This document shows positions 1 through 10,704 of a stretch of 64,000 bases of DNA, in pieces (positions within the stretch are counted from its first letter, which is position 1; the number at the start of each line of letters is the position of its first letter). The notes under the pieces were generated by a model that saw nothing but the letters and a program-made list of their open reading frames with translations, was not told the origin of the DNA and ran no database searches. The stretch covers positions 1 through 64,000 of the forward strand of contig NZ_BBJS01000007.1 of NCBI RefSeq assembly GCF_000739895.2. The letters are read 5' to 3'. The stretch is from Sphingomonas paucimobilis NBRC 13935 (GTDB lineage: Bacteria > Pseudomonadota > Alphaproteobacteria > Sphingomonadales > Sphingomonadaceae). Made by a program: the position numbers and the translations under genes.

Positions 1-18
1 ACAGGGGAGGAAAGTGGA

Positions 19-51
19 GGCGGAGGCTCCGAACGATTCGGCGCCTCCGCC
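19..51 (-). terminator. Hairpin downstream of acnA, possible terminator
   Basis: Arms GGCGGAGGC (19-27) and GCCTCCGCC (43-51) are perfectly complementary, and an inner CCG/CGG pair extends the stem. It starts nine bases after the aconitase stop codon on the minus strand. There is no good T-run after it (only short T tracts), so it is a terminator-like hairpin rather than a textbook intrinsic terminator. Basis: seen in sequence. Confidence 0.5.
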
Positions 52-59
52 GTTGACCT

Positions 60-2747
<2,688 letters not shown>

Positions 2748-3113
2748 GGGCGTCCCTTCTTGGTCGAGCCGAGCACGCCAGGGGGACACGGCAGCATGCA
2801 GCCGCGAGCAGGCGCGCCGGGGAAATCTCCGGTTGACACGCGCGGCCTTAGCAATGGGGAAGCCCAGTGGGAAGGGTGTCGCGCCCGAAACGCCGCGCAA
2901 TCCGTCCGCCACCCTGGCCACTCGTCGCAGCCATGGAAAAAGCGTGGAACAGCATGGTCGAATGGCAGGTTTAAACGCGATGGACGGAGTCAGGATGATG
3001 TATCGCGCGACGGTTTCACAATGCCTCATGGCCCGTGGCGAAATCCGCCATGTCGGGGTGGCGGCAGTTGTGCTGTGCATCCAGCCGGCCGTCCTTAGCG
3101 TCGGGTGGCGGCA
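2748..3113. other. Non-coding gap upstream of acnA
   Basis: About 366 bases between the acnA start and the small plus-strand gene at 3114. It must hold the acnA promoter on the minus strand and perhaps one for the small gene. I see no convincing -10/-35 pair, riboswitch or repeat. Open frames crossing it are shadows continuing from the aconitase gene. Confidence 0.5.
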
Positions 3114-3311
3114 ATGACCCGGGAGACGCCCGGGCGGGGCCGCAGTTCCGATCCGATCGTGGCCGTCGGTCTGCTGACCCAGCGCGACCTGGACGTATTG
3201 GGCACCGGCTTTCGCCGGTCCTTTCCCGTACACCAGGACACGCAGTTCGACGATCTGTTGCTCGCGCTCGATTCGATCGAAGCGATCGACGTGCCGCGCA
3301 AATCCCGCTGA
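3114..3311 (+). CDS. Small conserved-looking protein, function unknown
   Basis: A 65-residue product beginning [10 protein letters not shown], with no signal peptide or membrane segment. The central part ([15 protein letters not shown]) looks like a short hydrophobic strand followed by a helix, and the end is acidic then basic. The ATG at 3114 is preferred to an in-frame GTG nine bases earlier; neither has a strong ribosome binding site. It is divergent from acnA and has coding-like third-position GC. I do not recognise a named family. Real-gene status rests on composition and position only, so confidence is moderate. Confidence 0.5.
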   Translation: MTRETPGRGRSSDPIVAVGLLTQRDLDVLGTGFRRSFPVHQDTQFDDLLLALDSIEAIDVPRKSR

Positions 3312-3450
3312 GCCATGGGCCGCGTTAACCATTTTTCTTAAAATATTGCTTCAGCACCGGTTCGGACGCTGAACTGCTTGGCGTAGAGCCACTCTCCCGG
3401 CTAGGGCAAAGATCGTAGCCGGTTTTGGTCCGGCCCGGTCGGAAAGAGAG

Positions 3451-4020
3451 ATGACTCCCGAACGTTTTGCCCTGCTCACCCGACGTCATCGAGAATGCCT
3501 GCGTGGCGTGAAGGCGTTGAAGGGATCGAAGGAAATCGCCGCCGAACTCGGGCTCGGGAAATCTACGGTCGACAGCTATCTGGCCGAAGCGGTGCGCCTG
3601 CTGGGTGCGCGAAATCGTCGTGAGGCGGCGCTTGCCCTGGCCGAATATGAAGTCGATGAAACCGAGAAAGTCATTGATGAAAATGACCAAGTCATTGAAA
3701 TTGTAGAAGAAGAAGACCCCGATAAAATCATACCCGATTCTGCGGGGCTGGTTTCCGACACGCCGGCCGTGGCAGTTCCATCGGCACCGGATGGGAGTAC
3801 GGTCGGCGGGGCGGTACAGGGCGGCCATGTCCACGTATCGCCCCGCTTGTCTCTTCCTTTCCGGCGGCAAGGTCAGACCCGCAACGACATGAACATCGCC
3901 GAAAGGCTGTTCTGGATACCCACGATCGCTATCGCTCTCGCCATCGGCTTCGGCATGCTGGCCACCGGGCTGGACGTGATGACCCGCGTGATCGGGCGGC
4001 TGACGCATCTTGCCGGATGA
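3451..4020 (+). CDS. LuxR-type HTH protein with C-terminal membrane anchor
   Basis: A 189-residue protein. Residues 1-60 form a LuxR/GerE-type helix-turn-helix: LTRRHRECLRGV, then KEIAAELGLGKSTVDSYL as the recognition region. Residues about 68-90 are a very acidic linker (EVDETEKVIDENDQ and EIVEEEDPD). The C-terminal part has one hydrophobic segment (about residues 152-175, IPTIAIALAIGFGMLATG), predicted to anchor the protein in the inner membrane. There is no sensor or receiver domain. The ATG follows GGAAAGAGAG. The linker is coded by A-rich codons (about 3645-3735) unlike the flanking DNA. Likely a DNA-binding regulator tethered at the membrane; target unknown. Confidence 0.8.
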   Translation: MTPERFALLTRRHRECLRGVKALKGSKEIAAELGLGKSTVDSYLAEAVRLLGARNRREAALALAEYEVDETEKVIDENDQVIEIVEEEDPDKIIPDSAGLVSDTPAVAVPSAPDGSTVGGAVQGGHVHVSPRLSLPFRRQGQTRNDMNIAERLFWIPTIAIALAIGFGMLATGLDVMTRVIGRLTHLAG

Positions 4021-4084
4021 CACCATCTTCCCGCGCTCATGGCGCGGGGGCCCAGGATCAGGGCTTTAGTCGGGGGAACAGGCG

Positions 4085-4432
4085 ATGATGACGGAACAGG
4101 ACGCAGCGCTTCAGGTAACCCAGCTGCTGTGGAAGTTGGAAAACGAACTCGATGCCGCTTTCTCGACGGTAGGCGAACTGGCCATGGCGCTGCCGCGCGC
4201 CCGCGCCGAAGCCAAGCTGTCGGCCGTGGTCGGCCAGCATGCCTTTGAGCAGATCGGCCAGGCAATGCTCGCCATCGGCAATGCACGCGGCCATACCGTG
4301 CAGAGCCACCGTATCCTGGAAAAGGTCGGTAAGACGATCGGCTTCGATGCCGACGAATATGGCGACAATCATCCCAAGCCGCCGGAAGTAGCCGGCTCGA
4401 TCACCACCATGCCGCTCCGCGTGGCGGCCTGA
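4085..4432 (+). CDS. Hypothetical protein, mostly helical
   Basis: A 115-residue soluble protein starting MMTEQDAALQV (two adjacent ATGs, 4085 and 4088; GGGGGAACAGG lies just upstream). Composition suggests three or four amphipathic helices (LLWKLENELDAAFSTVGELA, then RAEAKLSAVVGQHAFEQIG). No signal peptide, cysteine motif or known domain recognised. It lies 64 bases after the membrane-anchored HTH gene on the same strand, so it may be co-transcribed with it. Function not assigned. Confidence 0.7.
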   Translation: MMTEQDAALQVTQLLWKLENELDAAFSTVGELAMALPRARAEAKLSAVVGQHAFEQIGQAMLAIGNARGHTVQSHRILEKVGKTIGFDADEYGDNHPKPPEVAGSITTMPLRVAA

Positions 4433-4446
4433 TCAGGGCAGGGACG

Positions 4447-4483
4447 GCGTGCCTCATTGGATTTTCTTGCTGCGGGGCACGCC
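4447..4483 (+). other. Inverted repeat in the leader of the next gene
   Basis: GGCGTGCC (4447-4454) and GGCACGCC (4476-4483) are exact inverted complements with a 21-base loop, ending directly at the GTG at 4484. The downstream arm and the GGGG just before it would contain the ribosome binding site of the next gene, so folding could hide it. It might equally be the end of the preceding transcript. Seen in sequence; function is inference. Confidence 0.4.
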
Positions 4484-4942
4484 GTGACGCACATCTATGT
4501 CTTCAACATCGTTCAGGGGCTGATCTGCCTCTATGCGCTGACGATGGGCGGCTGGCCCGAGCGCTGCGGAGCGATTCTGTTGCTGGCTGCAACGGGGGCG
4601 ACATTGATGCTCGCCTTTGAGCCATCGACGCATTTCCGTACGACGGATATGCGCGAAGTGGCGATCGACATCGTGCTGATGGGCGGCCTGATCACGATCG
4701 CCATGCTGGCGAACCGCTTCTGGCCGCTTTGGCTGGCGGCGCTGCATCTTCTGGGTATCGGTATCCACGGTGTGCGTGGACTCGATGCCAATCTCATGCC
4801 GTGGATGTATGGCATGGCCGAGGGCAAGATCGCCTATCCCATGCTCGGAATATTGGGGATCGGCGTCCTGCGCCATCAGATACGAGTCGCTCGCCATGGG
4901 CGCGATCCTGACTGGGCCTTTTCTTGGCGAGATTTTCGATGA
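4484..4942 (+). CDS. Small polytopic membrane protein, function unknown
   Basis: About 152 residues with four hydrophobic stretches: VFNIVQGLICLYALTM, GAILLLAATGATLMLAF, IDIVLMGGLITIAMLA and the WPLWLAALHLLGIG region, so probably a four-helix inner-membrane protein. I chose GTG 4484 because GGGG sits at proper spacing; a TTG at 4457 would add nine residues but has a poor binding site. Its stop overlaps the start of the next gene by four bases (ATGA), so the two are translationally coupled. No family recognised. Confidence 0.65.
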   Translation: MTHIYVFNIVQGLICLYALTMGGWPERCGAILLLAATGATLMLAFEPSTHFRTTDMREVAIDIVLMGGLITIAMLANRFWPLWLAALHLLGIGIHGVRGLDANLMPWMYGMAEGKIAYPMLGILGIGVLRHQIRVARHGRDPDWAFSWRDFR

Positions 4943-5394
4943 CCTCCGACTTTCGTCTCCTGCACTGGCCGGTCGAGGACCGCGCCAGCCTGGAACGCTT
5001 TGCCGAGGCCATGACCGAGGTGAAGAGCCGTATCGAAGCGATTTCCGGCGAGGTCGGGGGCGTGCCGGTGCCGCGCCTGCCGCGTGTCCCCAGTGCCCAG
5101 GAATGCGCCGGGGTGATCCTGCGGCGACGCCTCGACCTGCGGCGGCTGGCCGGAGACCATGCCGATATGCTGGGTGATCCCGCCTGGGAAATCCTGCTGG
5201 CGCTGTTCCAGTCCGACGCGCCGATGCGCGAAGCGGCGATATTGGAGGCGATTGGATTGCCTATGCAAGGCCAGGCCGGATTGCGCTGGGTGCGTCTGCT
5301 CGTCGATCGTGGCTGGCTGATCCGGGACGAAGCGGGCCTGAGCCTGGGGCAGGCGGGCAAGACGCTCTTGGAACGCTACTTCGCGGGTGTCTGA
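4939..5394 (+). CDS. Winged-helix-like hypothetical protein
   Basis: A 151-residue soluble protein translated from the ATGA overlap with the membrane protein before it. The C-terminal half (WEILLALFQSDAPMREAAI, then GLRWVRLLVDRGWLIRDEAG) has the helix-helix-wing pattern of MarR-like winged helices, so DNA binding is plausible; the N-terminal half is an extended helix. No effector domain seen. Coupling to a membrane protein suggests a regulator-partner pair, but that is inference. An in-frame TTG 15 bases upstream is less likely. Confidence 0.65.
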   Translation: MTSDFRLLHWPVEDRASLERFAEAMTEVKSRIEAISGEVGGVPVPRLPRVPSAQECAGVILRRRLDLRRLAGDHADMLGDPAWEILLALFQSDAPMREAAILEAIGLPMQGQAGLRWVRLLVDRGWLIRDEAGLSLGQAGKTLLERYFAGV

Positions 5395-5473
5395 TTGCCG
5401 GACGGGTCCGTGCAACTCCTGGGACGGCCAAGGGTTCAATCCAGACACGCAATTGGGTGAGGAGACGGACGAG

Positions 5474-5836
5474 ATGGCCGAGGATATGGGTAATGGCGGC
5501 GGCGCGGGCGCGATCGGCGGCGATATGGGCGCCGGCCAGTTTTCCGAACGCTTGAAGGGCGCGGGCGAGGCCATGCAGGCCTCCGGGCAAAAAATCGCCG
5601 AGGGCGGCTCGGCGGTGACGCTGAAGATGCTCGACCAGGCGGAAACCAATGCGCGCGAGGCCTTTGCCGCGATGCGTCAGGCGGCGTCGGCCCGCGACCT
5701 GTCGGACGTGATGCGGATTCAGACCGATTTCCTGCGCGAACAGGGCAATCGCTCGATGGCGCAGGCGCGCGAGATCGGCGAGATGATCGTCCAGTTCGGA
5801 CGCGACGCGGTCGGGGTGGCGCGCGGACAGAAGTAA
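5474..5836 (+). CDS. Phasin family protein
   Basis: A 120-residue product. After a glycine-rich start, residues about 25-115 form the long amphipathic helix of phasins (PF09361-like), for example MLDQAETNAREAFAAMRQA and SDVMRIQTDFLREQ. Phasins coat polyhydroxyalkanoate granules, though many small alphaproteobacterial members have no proven granule role. The ATG at 5474 follows a GAGGAGA-type site; a GTG further upstream (5387) would overlap the preceding gene and adds unconvincing residues. It converges on the efflux operon across a strong hairpin. Confidence 0.8.
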   Translation: MAEDMGNGGGAGAIGGDMGAGQFSERLKGAGEAMQASGQKIAEGGSAVTLKMLDQAETNAREAFAAMRQAASARDLSDVMRIQTDFLREQGNRSMAQAREIGEMIVQFGRDAVGVARGQK

Positions 5837-5839
5837 TCC

Positions 5840-5878
5840 ATGGCCCGCCCGGCGCTTCCGGCGACCGGGCGGGACCAT
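5840..5878. terminator. Hairpin between convergent phasin and efflux genes
   Basis: ATGGCCCGCCCGG (5840-5852) pairs with CCGGGCGGGACCAT (5865-5878) leaving one bulged A; the loop is 12 bases. It fills the 47-base gap between two convergent stop codons and is symmetrical, so it could stop transcription from both sides, although neither side has a T-run. Confidence 0.55.
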
Positions 5879-5883
5879 AGGTC

Positions 5884-7470
5884 TTAGCGGGGTGCCGTCA
5901 CGCTTACGGCCGGAATCGGCCCATTGCTGGTTGCATCCAGCAGCGAATCACCGCCCAGTACGCGGTAGAGCGTCACGCGATTGTTCGCCGCGACCAACTG
6001 CGTCGCGATCAGCGTGCGTTGCGCCGAATAGAGCGAACGTTGCGCGTCCAGCGTATTCAGGAACGGGGTGACCCCGCCACGATAGCTGGCCTCGGTCAGG
6101 CGATAGGTATCGGCGGCGGCGATCAGGAAGCGGCGATTGGCGCCGAGCTGGTCCGCGATCGTGCCTTGCCGCGCCAGGGCGTCGGCGGTTTCCTGGAAGG
6201 CGGTCTGGATCGCCTTTTCATAGGTCGCGAGCAGCGCGTCGCGCTGCGCCTCCGAATAGCGGACATTGGCAACGCCCGCGCCCGCTTGGAAGATCGGATA
6301 GCTGACCGAGGGCGCGACCGAATAGTTGAAGCTGCCCCCCGAAAAGAGCGACGAGAGCGCGGTGCTGGCAAAGCCGACCAGCCCGGTTAGCGAGATGCGC
6401 GGGAACAGCGCCGCGCGTGCCGCGCCGATCTGGGCATTGGCGGCGCGCAGCTCATATTCGGCCTGCACCACATCGGGCCGCCGCAACAGGATGCCTGAAT
6501 CCAGCCCGGCGGGTAGGGTGGCGATGGTCGGGCTGGCCTCGTCGATCGACTTTGGCAGCAGCGCGGTATCGATCGGCGCGCCGACCAGCAGTTGCAGCGC
6601 GTTGACGTCCTGCGCCACCGCCGTCGTCTGTTGCGCCAGATCGGCCTGCGCGGTCGCCAGCACCTGTTCGGCCTGGCGCAGATCGGTGCGGGGTGCGATG
6701 CCGCCCTCCAGCCGGGCGCGGGTCAGGGTGACGCTGCGCTGCGCGCTGGCGGCGGTGTCGCGGGCGATGGCGAGCAGGCTCTGGTCCGCGCCATAGTTGA
6801 GCCACGCCTCGGCAATGTCGCCGACCAGCGTCAACCGGGTGGCGCGCGCTGCCGCCTCGGTCGCGAAATAGCGGTCGAGCGCGGCACCGGTCAGCGAGCG
6901 GATGCGGCCGAACAGGTCGAGCTCGAAGGCGTTGACGCCCAGATTGACCGACCAGGCGCTGCCGCTGCCATTGGCACCCGTGACGACGCCGCCAGCGCCG
7001 CCGTTATCTATGCCACCATTGCCGACGCCACCGTTTCCGGTCCCGCCATTACCCGTACCGGTCCCGCCATTACTGATACCGGTGCCACCGCCGCCAATGG
7101 CGTTGGAGGCCGCGCCGCCCGATCCCCGGTCGGTATAGCTGTAGCGCCCATTGGCGCTGACATTCGGCAACAGGCTGGCGCGCTGGATGCGATATTGCGC
7201 GCGGGTCGCGGCGATATTGGCGGCGGCCACGCGCAGGTCGCGATTGTTGACCAGCGCCTGTTCGATCAGCCGCTGCAACCGGGCGTCGCGGAAGATGTCG
7301 GTGTAACGGACGGTCGGCAGCGCCGCTTCCGACTGGCGCAGATAGGCGTCGCCGACCGGCCAGGAGGGCGGCACCGGCGTCGCGGGCCGCTCATATTTCG
7401 GGGCCATCGAACAGGCCGACAGCGCGGTCGCGGTCAGCAGCAGGGCGGGGAAGGGGGACAGGATACGCAT
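5884..7470 (-). CDS. RND efflux outer-membrane factor (NodT/OprM family lipoprotein)
   Basis: Outer-membrane channel of a tripartite drug efflux pump, 528 residues. Lipoprotein signal peptide with lipobox LSAC and lipidated Cys20. Two OEP repeats follow, with typical LFGRIRSL and LLRRPDVVQAEYELRAANAQ segments. Residues about 116-170, at the tip of the first barrel hairpin, are an unusual Gly/Asn-rich insertion with five NGG triplets, four of them at exact five-residue spacing. Its ATG shares one base with the stop of the RND pump, so it is the third, coupled gene of the adaptor-pump-channel operon. Substrate cannot be read from sequence. Confidence 0.93.
   Translation of the reverse strand: MRILSPFPALLLTATALSACSMAPKYERPATPVPPSWPVGDAYLRQSEAALPTVRYTDIFRDARLQRLIEQALVNNRDLRVAAANIAATRAQYRIQRASLLPNVSANGRYSYTDRGSGGAASNAIGGGGTGISNGGTGTGNGGTGNGGVGNGGIDNGGAGGVVTGANGSGSAWSVNLGVNAFELDLFGRIRSLTGAALDRYFATEAAARATRLTLVGDIAEAWLNYGADQSLLAIARDTAASAQRSVTLTRARLEGGIAPRTDLRQAEQVLATAQADLAQQTTAVAQDVNALQLLVGAPIDTALLPKSIDEASPTIATLPAGLDSGILLRRPDVVQAEYELRAANAQIGAARAALFPRISLTGLVGFASTALSSLFSGGSFNYSVAPSVSYPIFQAGAGVANVRYSEAQRDALLATYEKAIQTAFQETADALARQGTIADQLGANRRFLIAAADTYRLTEASYRGGVTPFLNTLDAQRSLYSAQRTLIATQLVAANNRVTLYRVLGGDSLLDATSNGPIPAVSVTAPR
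6961..7125 (-). repeat. Pentapeptide NGG repeat inside the efflux channel gene
   Basis: Codes for residues 116-170. NGG triplets fall at residues 134, 141, 146, 151 and 156. Codons differ between units (Gly and Asn third positions vary), so the array is not a fresh slippage product. Typical NodT proteins have only a short surface loop here. Confidence 0.7.
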
Positions 7471-10400
7471 CAGGCCTTCTCCGCCGCTTCGCCTTCGGGG
7501 GGACGATGTCCCGCGCCATGCTCGCTCATCGGCTTGCCTCGCAACCGGGCGAGGCCGTTGCGCACCGAACGGCGGACCAGCACGAAGAACAGCGGAATGT
7601 AGAAGATCGCCAGCACCGTGGCGGTCAGCATGCCGCCGATCACGGCGGTGCCGATCGCGATACGGCTGTTGGCGCCCGCACCGGTCGAGATGGCGAGCGG
7701 CAGCACGCCGAAGATGAAGGCGAAGCTGGTCATCAGGATCGGCCGCAGACGGATCTTGGCCGCCTCCAGCGCGGCGTCGATGACGCGCTTGCCCTGTTTC
7801 TCCGCCTGTTCAGCAAACTCGATCATCAGGATGGCGTTCTTCGCCGCCAAGCCCATGGTCGTCAGCAGACCGATCTGGAGATAGACGTCGTTGGTCAACC
7901 CGCGCAGCGTGACGAAGGCCACCGCGCCGATCAGGCCGAGCGGAATGACCAGCAACACCGCGAACGGGATCGACCAGCTTTCATAGAGCGCGGCGAGGCA
8001 AAGGAAGACGACCAGGATCGACAGGGCATAGAGGATCGGTGCCTGTCCGCCCGACAGCCGTTCCTGATAGGACAGGCCCGCCCAGGCGATCGAGGTGCCG
8101 GGGATTTCTGCGGCGAGCTCGGTCATCCGCTGCATGGCGTCACCCGAGCTGTAGCCGGGTGCCGCCGATCCCTGGAATTCGTAAGACGGGATGCCGTTGA
8201 ACCGCGACAGGGTGGTGGGCGCCACGCCCCAGTTGATCGTCGAGAAGGACGAGAAGGGCGCCATCTGGCCGCTCGACCCGCGCACGAACCATTGTTTCAG
8301 GTCTTCGGGCTCGGAGCGATAGGGCGCGTCGCCCTGGACGAAGACGCGCTTGACGCGGCCGCGATCGATGAAGTCGTTGACATATTGCCCGCCCCAGGCG
8401 GTCGACAGGGTCGAGTTCACCTGCTGCTGCGTGAGGCCCAGCGCCGACAATTTCTGCTGATCGAGATCGACGCGGAGCGTGGCGATATCGGGCAGTTCGG
8501 TCAGGCGGACCGAGGCGAGCTTGGGGTCGGCATTGGCCTTGGCGAGCAACTCGTCGCGCACCGCCTCGAACTTTTCGAGCGGCATGCCCGAAATATTCTG
8601 CAACTCCATGGTGAAACCGTCCGACTGGCCCAGGCCACGAATGGCCGGCGGCACCAGCGCGAAGACCTGTGCGTCGCGAAGGCCCCGGAAGGCGGCGGAG
8701 GCTCGTCCGGTGATCGCGTCGGCACTGTTTTCCTTGCCCTTGCGGTCGGCCCAGTCGACGAAGTTGATGAAGCCCTGGCCGGTATTCTGGCCGCTGGTGC
8801 CGCCACCGCCGCCCCCCGAGACCGAGAACAGAACCTTGACGTTCTTGCCCTCATGCTGGGCAAAATACTGCTCGACCCGGCGCTGGATTTCCATCGTGCG
8901 CGCTTGCGTCGCACCGGCGGGCAGGCGGAACTGGACGATCGCCGATCCCTGATCCTCGGTCGGTAGGAAGCCGGTGGGCAGGCGCAGGAACAGGATCGCC
9001 AGCAATGCGACGACGCCGACATAGATCAGCAGGAACAGCCATTTGCGATCGACGACGGTCCGCACGGCCGAGGTATATTTCTCGACCGTCCATTCGAAGC
9101 GCGAATTGAACCCGTCCTTCGCCCGTTGCAGCCCATGCGCCACCCGCGGGAATTTGCGGTCGAGCCAGGCGCCCTCCTCGCCTTCCTTCGCCTTTCGCTT
9201 GAGCAGCGTGGCGGTCAGTGCGGGGCTCAGGATGATCGCGACCGCGACCGACAGGATCATCGCCGAGACGATGGTGATCGAGAATTGGCGATAGATGACG
9301 CCGGTGGACCCGCCGAAGAACGCCATCGGCAGGAACACCGCCGACAGCACCAGCGCGATGGCGATCAGCGCGACGGTGATCTCGCGCATCGACTCGATCG
9401 TCGCCTCGCGCGGGGTCATGTCGGGATTTTCCTCGAGCAGACGCTCGACATTCTCCACGACCACGATCGCGTCGTCGACCAAGAGGCCGATCGCCAGTAC
9501 CAGCCCGAACAGGGTCAGCGTGTTGATCGAGAAGCCGGCCAGATAGAAGATGGCGAAGGTGCCGAGCAACACCACCGGCACCGCGATCGTCGGGATCAGC
9601 GTCGCGCGCCAGCTTTGCAGGAAGACGAACATGACGATGACGACGAGGATGATCGCCTCGATCAGCGTCTTGACCACCTCGTCGATCGACAGCTTGATGA
9701 AGGCGGTGGTGTCGTTGGCATAGGCGACCTTCAGGCCCGGCGGGAAGGTCTTGGCGACGCGGGTGATCTCGGCCTTGACCAGTTCGGCGGTCTTCAGCGC
9801 GTCGGCGCCGGGCGCCATCAGAACGGCGATACCGGCACCGGGATGCTGGTTGATCCGGCTGACCGCGGCATAGCTTTCCGCGCCCAGCTCGATCCGCGCC
9901 ACGTCGGACAGCTTTACGGTCGCGCCGTTGTTCAGTGTCTTGACGATGATCTCGCGGAACTGCTCGGGCGTCTGGAGGCGCGACTGCGAGGTCACGGTCG
10001 CGTTCAGCATCTGGGTTTGTGCCGAGGGCGTACCGCCGACCTCGCCCGCCGCGACCTCGGTATTCTGGTTCTGGATCGCGGTCGTCACGTCGGACGGCAT
10101 CAGCTGGTAGGAGGCCAGCTTCTCCGGATTGAGCCAGATGCGCATCGCATATTGCGAGCCGAAGACGTTGGTGTCGCCGACGCCCTGGATACGGCCCAGC
10201 GGGTCCTGCAAATTCGAGACGAGGTAATCGGCGACGTCCTGATTCGTCATCCGGTTCGTCTCGTCATAGACGCCCGCGATCAACAGGAAGTCGGGGTTCG
10301 ACTTGCGGACGACCAGGCCCTGTTGCTGCACCTGTTGCGGCAGGCGGGCGACCGATTGCTGGACTTGGTTCTGGACCTGGACCTGCGCGATGTCGGGGTC

Positions 10401-10697
10401 GGTGCCCTTGGCGAAGGTCGCGGTGATCGTCACCGAGCCACGGCTCGACGAGGAGGACTGGAAATAGAGCAGCCCGTCGATGCCGGTCAGCTGCTGCTCG
10501 ATGACCTGGGTGACCGAATTCTGCAGCGTCTGCGCGGATGCACCGGGGAAGGTGGCGCGGATCGACACCTGGGGCGGGGCGACGTCCGGATATTGCGCGA
10601 TGGGCAGGCCCATGATCGCGCCGATACCCGCCAGCATGACGATGATGGCAAGGACCCAGGCGAAGATGGGACGATCGATAAAGACGCGGCTGAGCAT
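7470..10697 (-). CDS. RND efflux pump, HAE1 family (AcrB/MexB-like)
   Basis: Inner-membrane proton-driven multidrug transporter, 1075 residues against about 1045 for AcrB. Hallmarks: first helix FAWVLAIIVMLAGIGAI; the GLLVDDAIVVVENVER segment with the paired aspartates of the proton relay in TM4; NAILMIEFAEQAEKQGK with the matching lysine in TM10; and a Gly-rich stretch (SGGGGGGTSGQNTGQG) in the second porter loop. It ends in a charged tail of about 20 residues. It follows the adaptor stop by seven bases and overlaps the channel gene start. No TetR- or MarR-type repressor lies next to the operon, so control is from elsewhere or constitutive. Confidence 0.96.
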   Translation of the reverse strand: MLSRVFIDRPIFAWVLAIIVMLAGIGAIMGLPIAQYPDVAPPQVSIRATFPGASAQTLQNSVTQVIEQQLTGIDGLLYFQSSSSSRGSVTITATFAKGTDPDIAQVQVQNQVQQSVARLPQQVQQQGLVVRKSNPDFLLIAGVYDETNRMTNQDVADYLVSNLQDPLGRIQGVGDTNVFGSQYAMRIWLNPEKLASYQLMPSDVTTAIQNQNTEVAAGEVGGTPSAQTQMLNATVTSQSRLQTPEQFREIIVKTLNNGATVKLSDVARIELGAESYAAVSRINQHPGAGIAVLMAPGADALKTAELVKAEITRVAKTFPPGLKVAYANDTTAFIKLSIDEVVKTLIEAIILVVIVMFVFLQSWRATLIPTIAVPVVLLGTFAIFYLAGFSINTLTLFGLVLAIGLLVDDAIVVVENVERLLEENPDMTPREATIESMREITVALIAIALVLSAVFLPMAFFGGSTGVIYRQFSITIVSAMILSVAVAIILSPALTATLLKRKAKEGEEGAWLDRKFPRVAHGLQRAKDGFNSRFEWTVEKYTSAVRTVVDRKWLFLLIYVGVVALLAILFLRLPTGFLPTEDQGSAIVQFRLPAGATQARTMEIQRRVEQYFAQHEGKNVKVLFSVSGGGGGGTSGQNTGQGFINFVDWADRKGKENSADAITGRASAAFRGLRDAQVFALVPPAIRGLGQSDGFTMELQNISGMPLEKFEAVRDELLAKANADPKLASVRLTELPDIATLRVDLDQQKLSALGLTQQQVNSTLSTAWGGQYVNDFIDRGRVKRVFVQGDAPYRSEPEDLKQWFVRGSSGQMAPFSSFSTINWGVAPTTLSRFNGIPSYEFQGSAAPGYSSGDAMQRMTELAAEIPGTSIAWAGLSYQERLSGGQAPILYALSILVVFLCLAALYESWSIPFAVLLVIPLGLIGAVAFVTLRGLTNDVYLQIGLLTTMGLAAKNAILMIEFAEQAEKQGKRVIDAALEAAKIRLRPILMTSFAFIFGVLPLAISTGAGANSRIAIGTAVIGGMLTATVLAIFYIPLFFVLVRRSVRNGLARLRGKPMSEHGAGHRPPEGEAAEKA

Positions 10698-10704
10698 GGT
10701 CCGG

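Noticed and set aside
2748..3332. N-terminal extension of aconitase to 3332
   Set aside because: The extra 195 codons are low-complexity and not aconitase-like; a good binding site lies at the ATG at 2747.
5400..5470. Possible tRNA end (GGGTTCAATCC near 5430)
   Set aside because: No acceptor stem or anticodon arm can be drawn around it; chance match.
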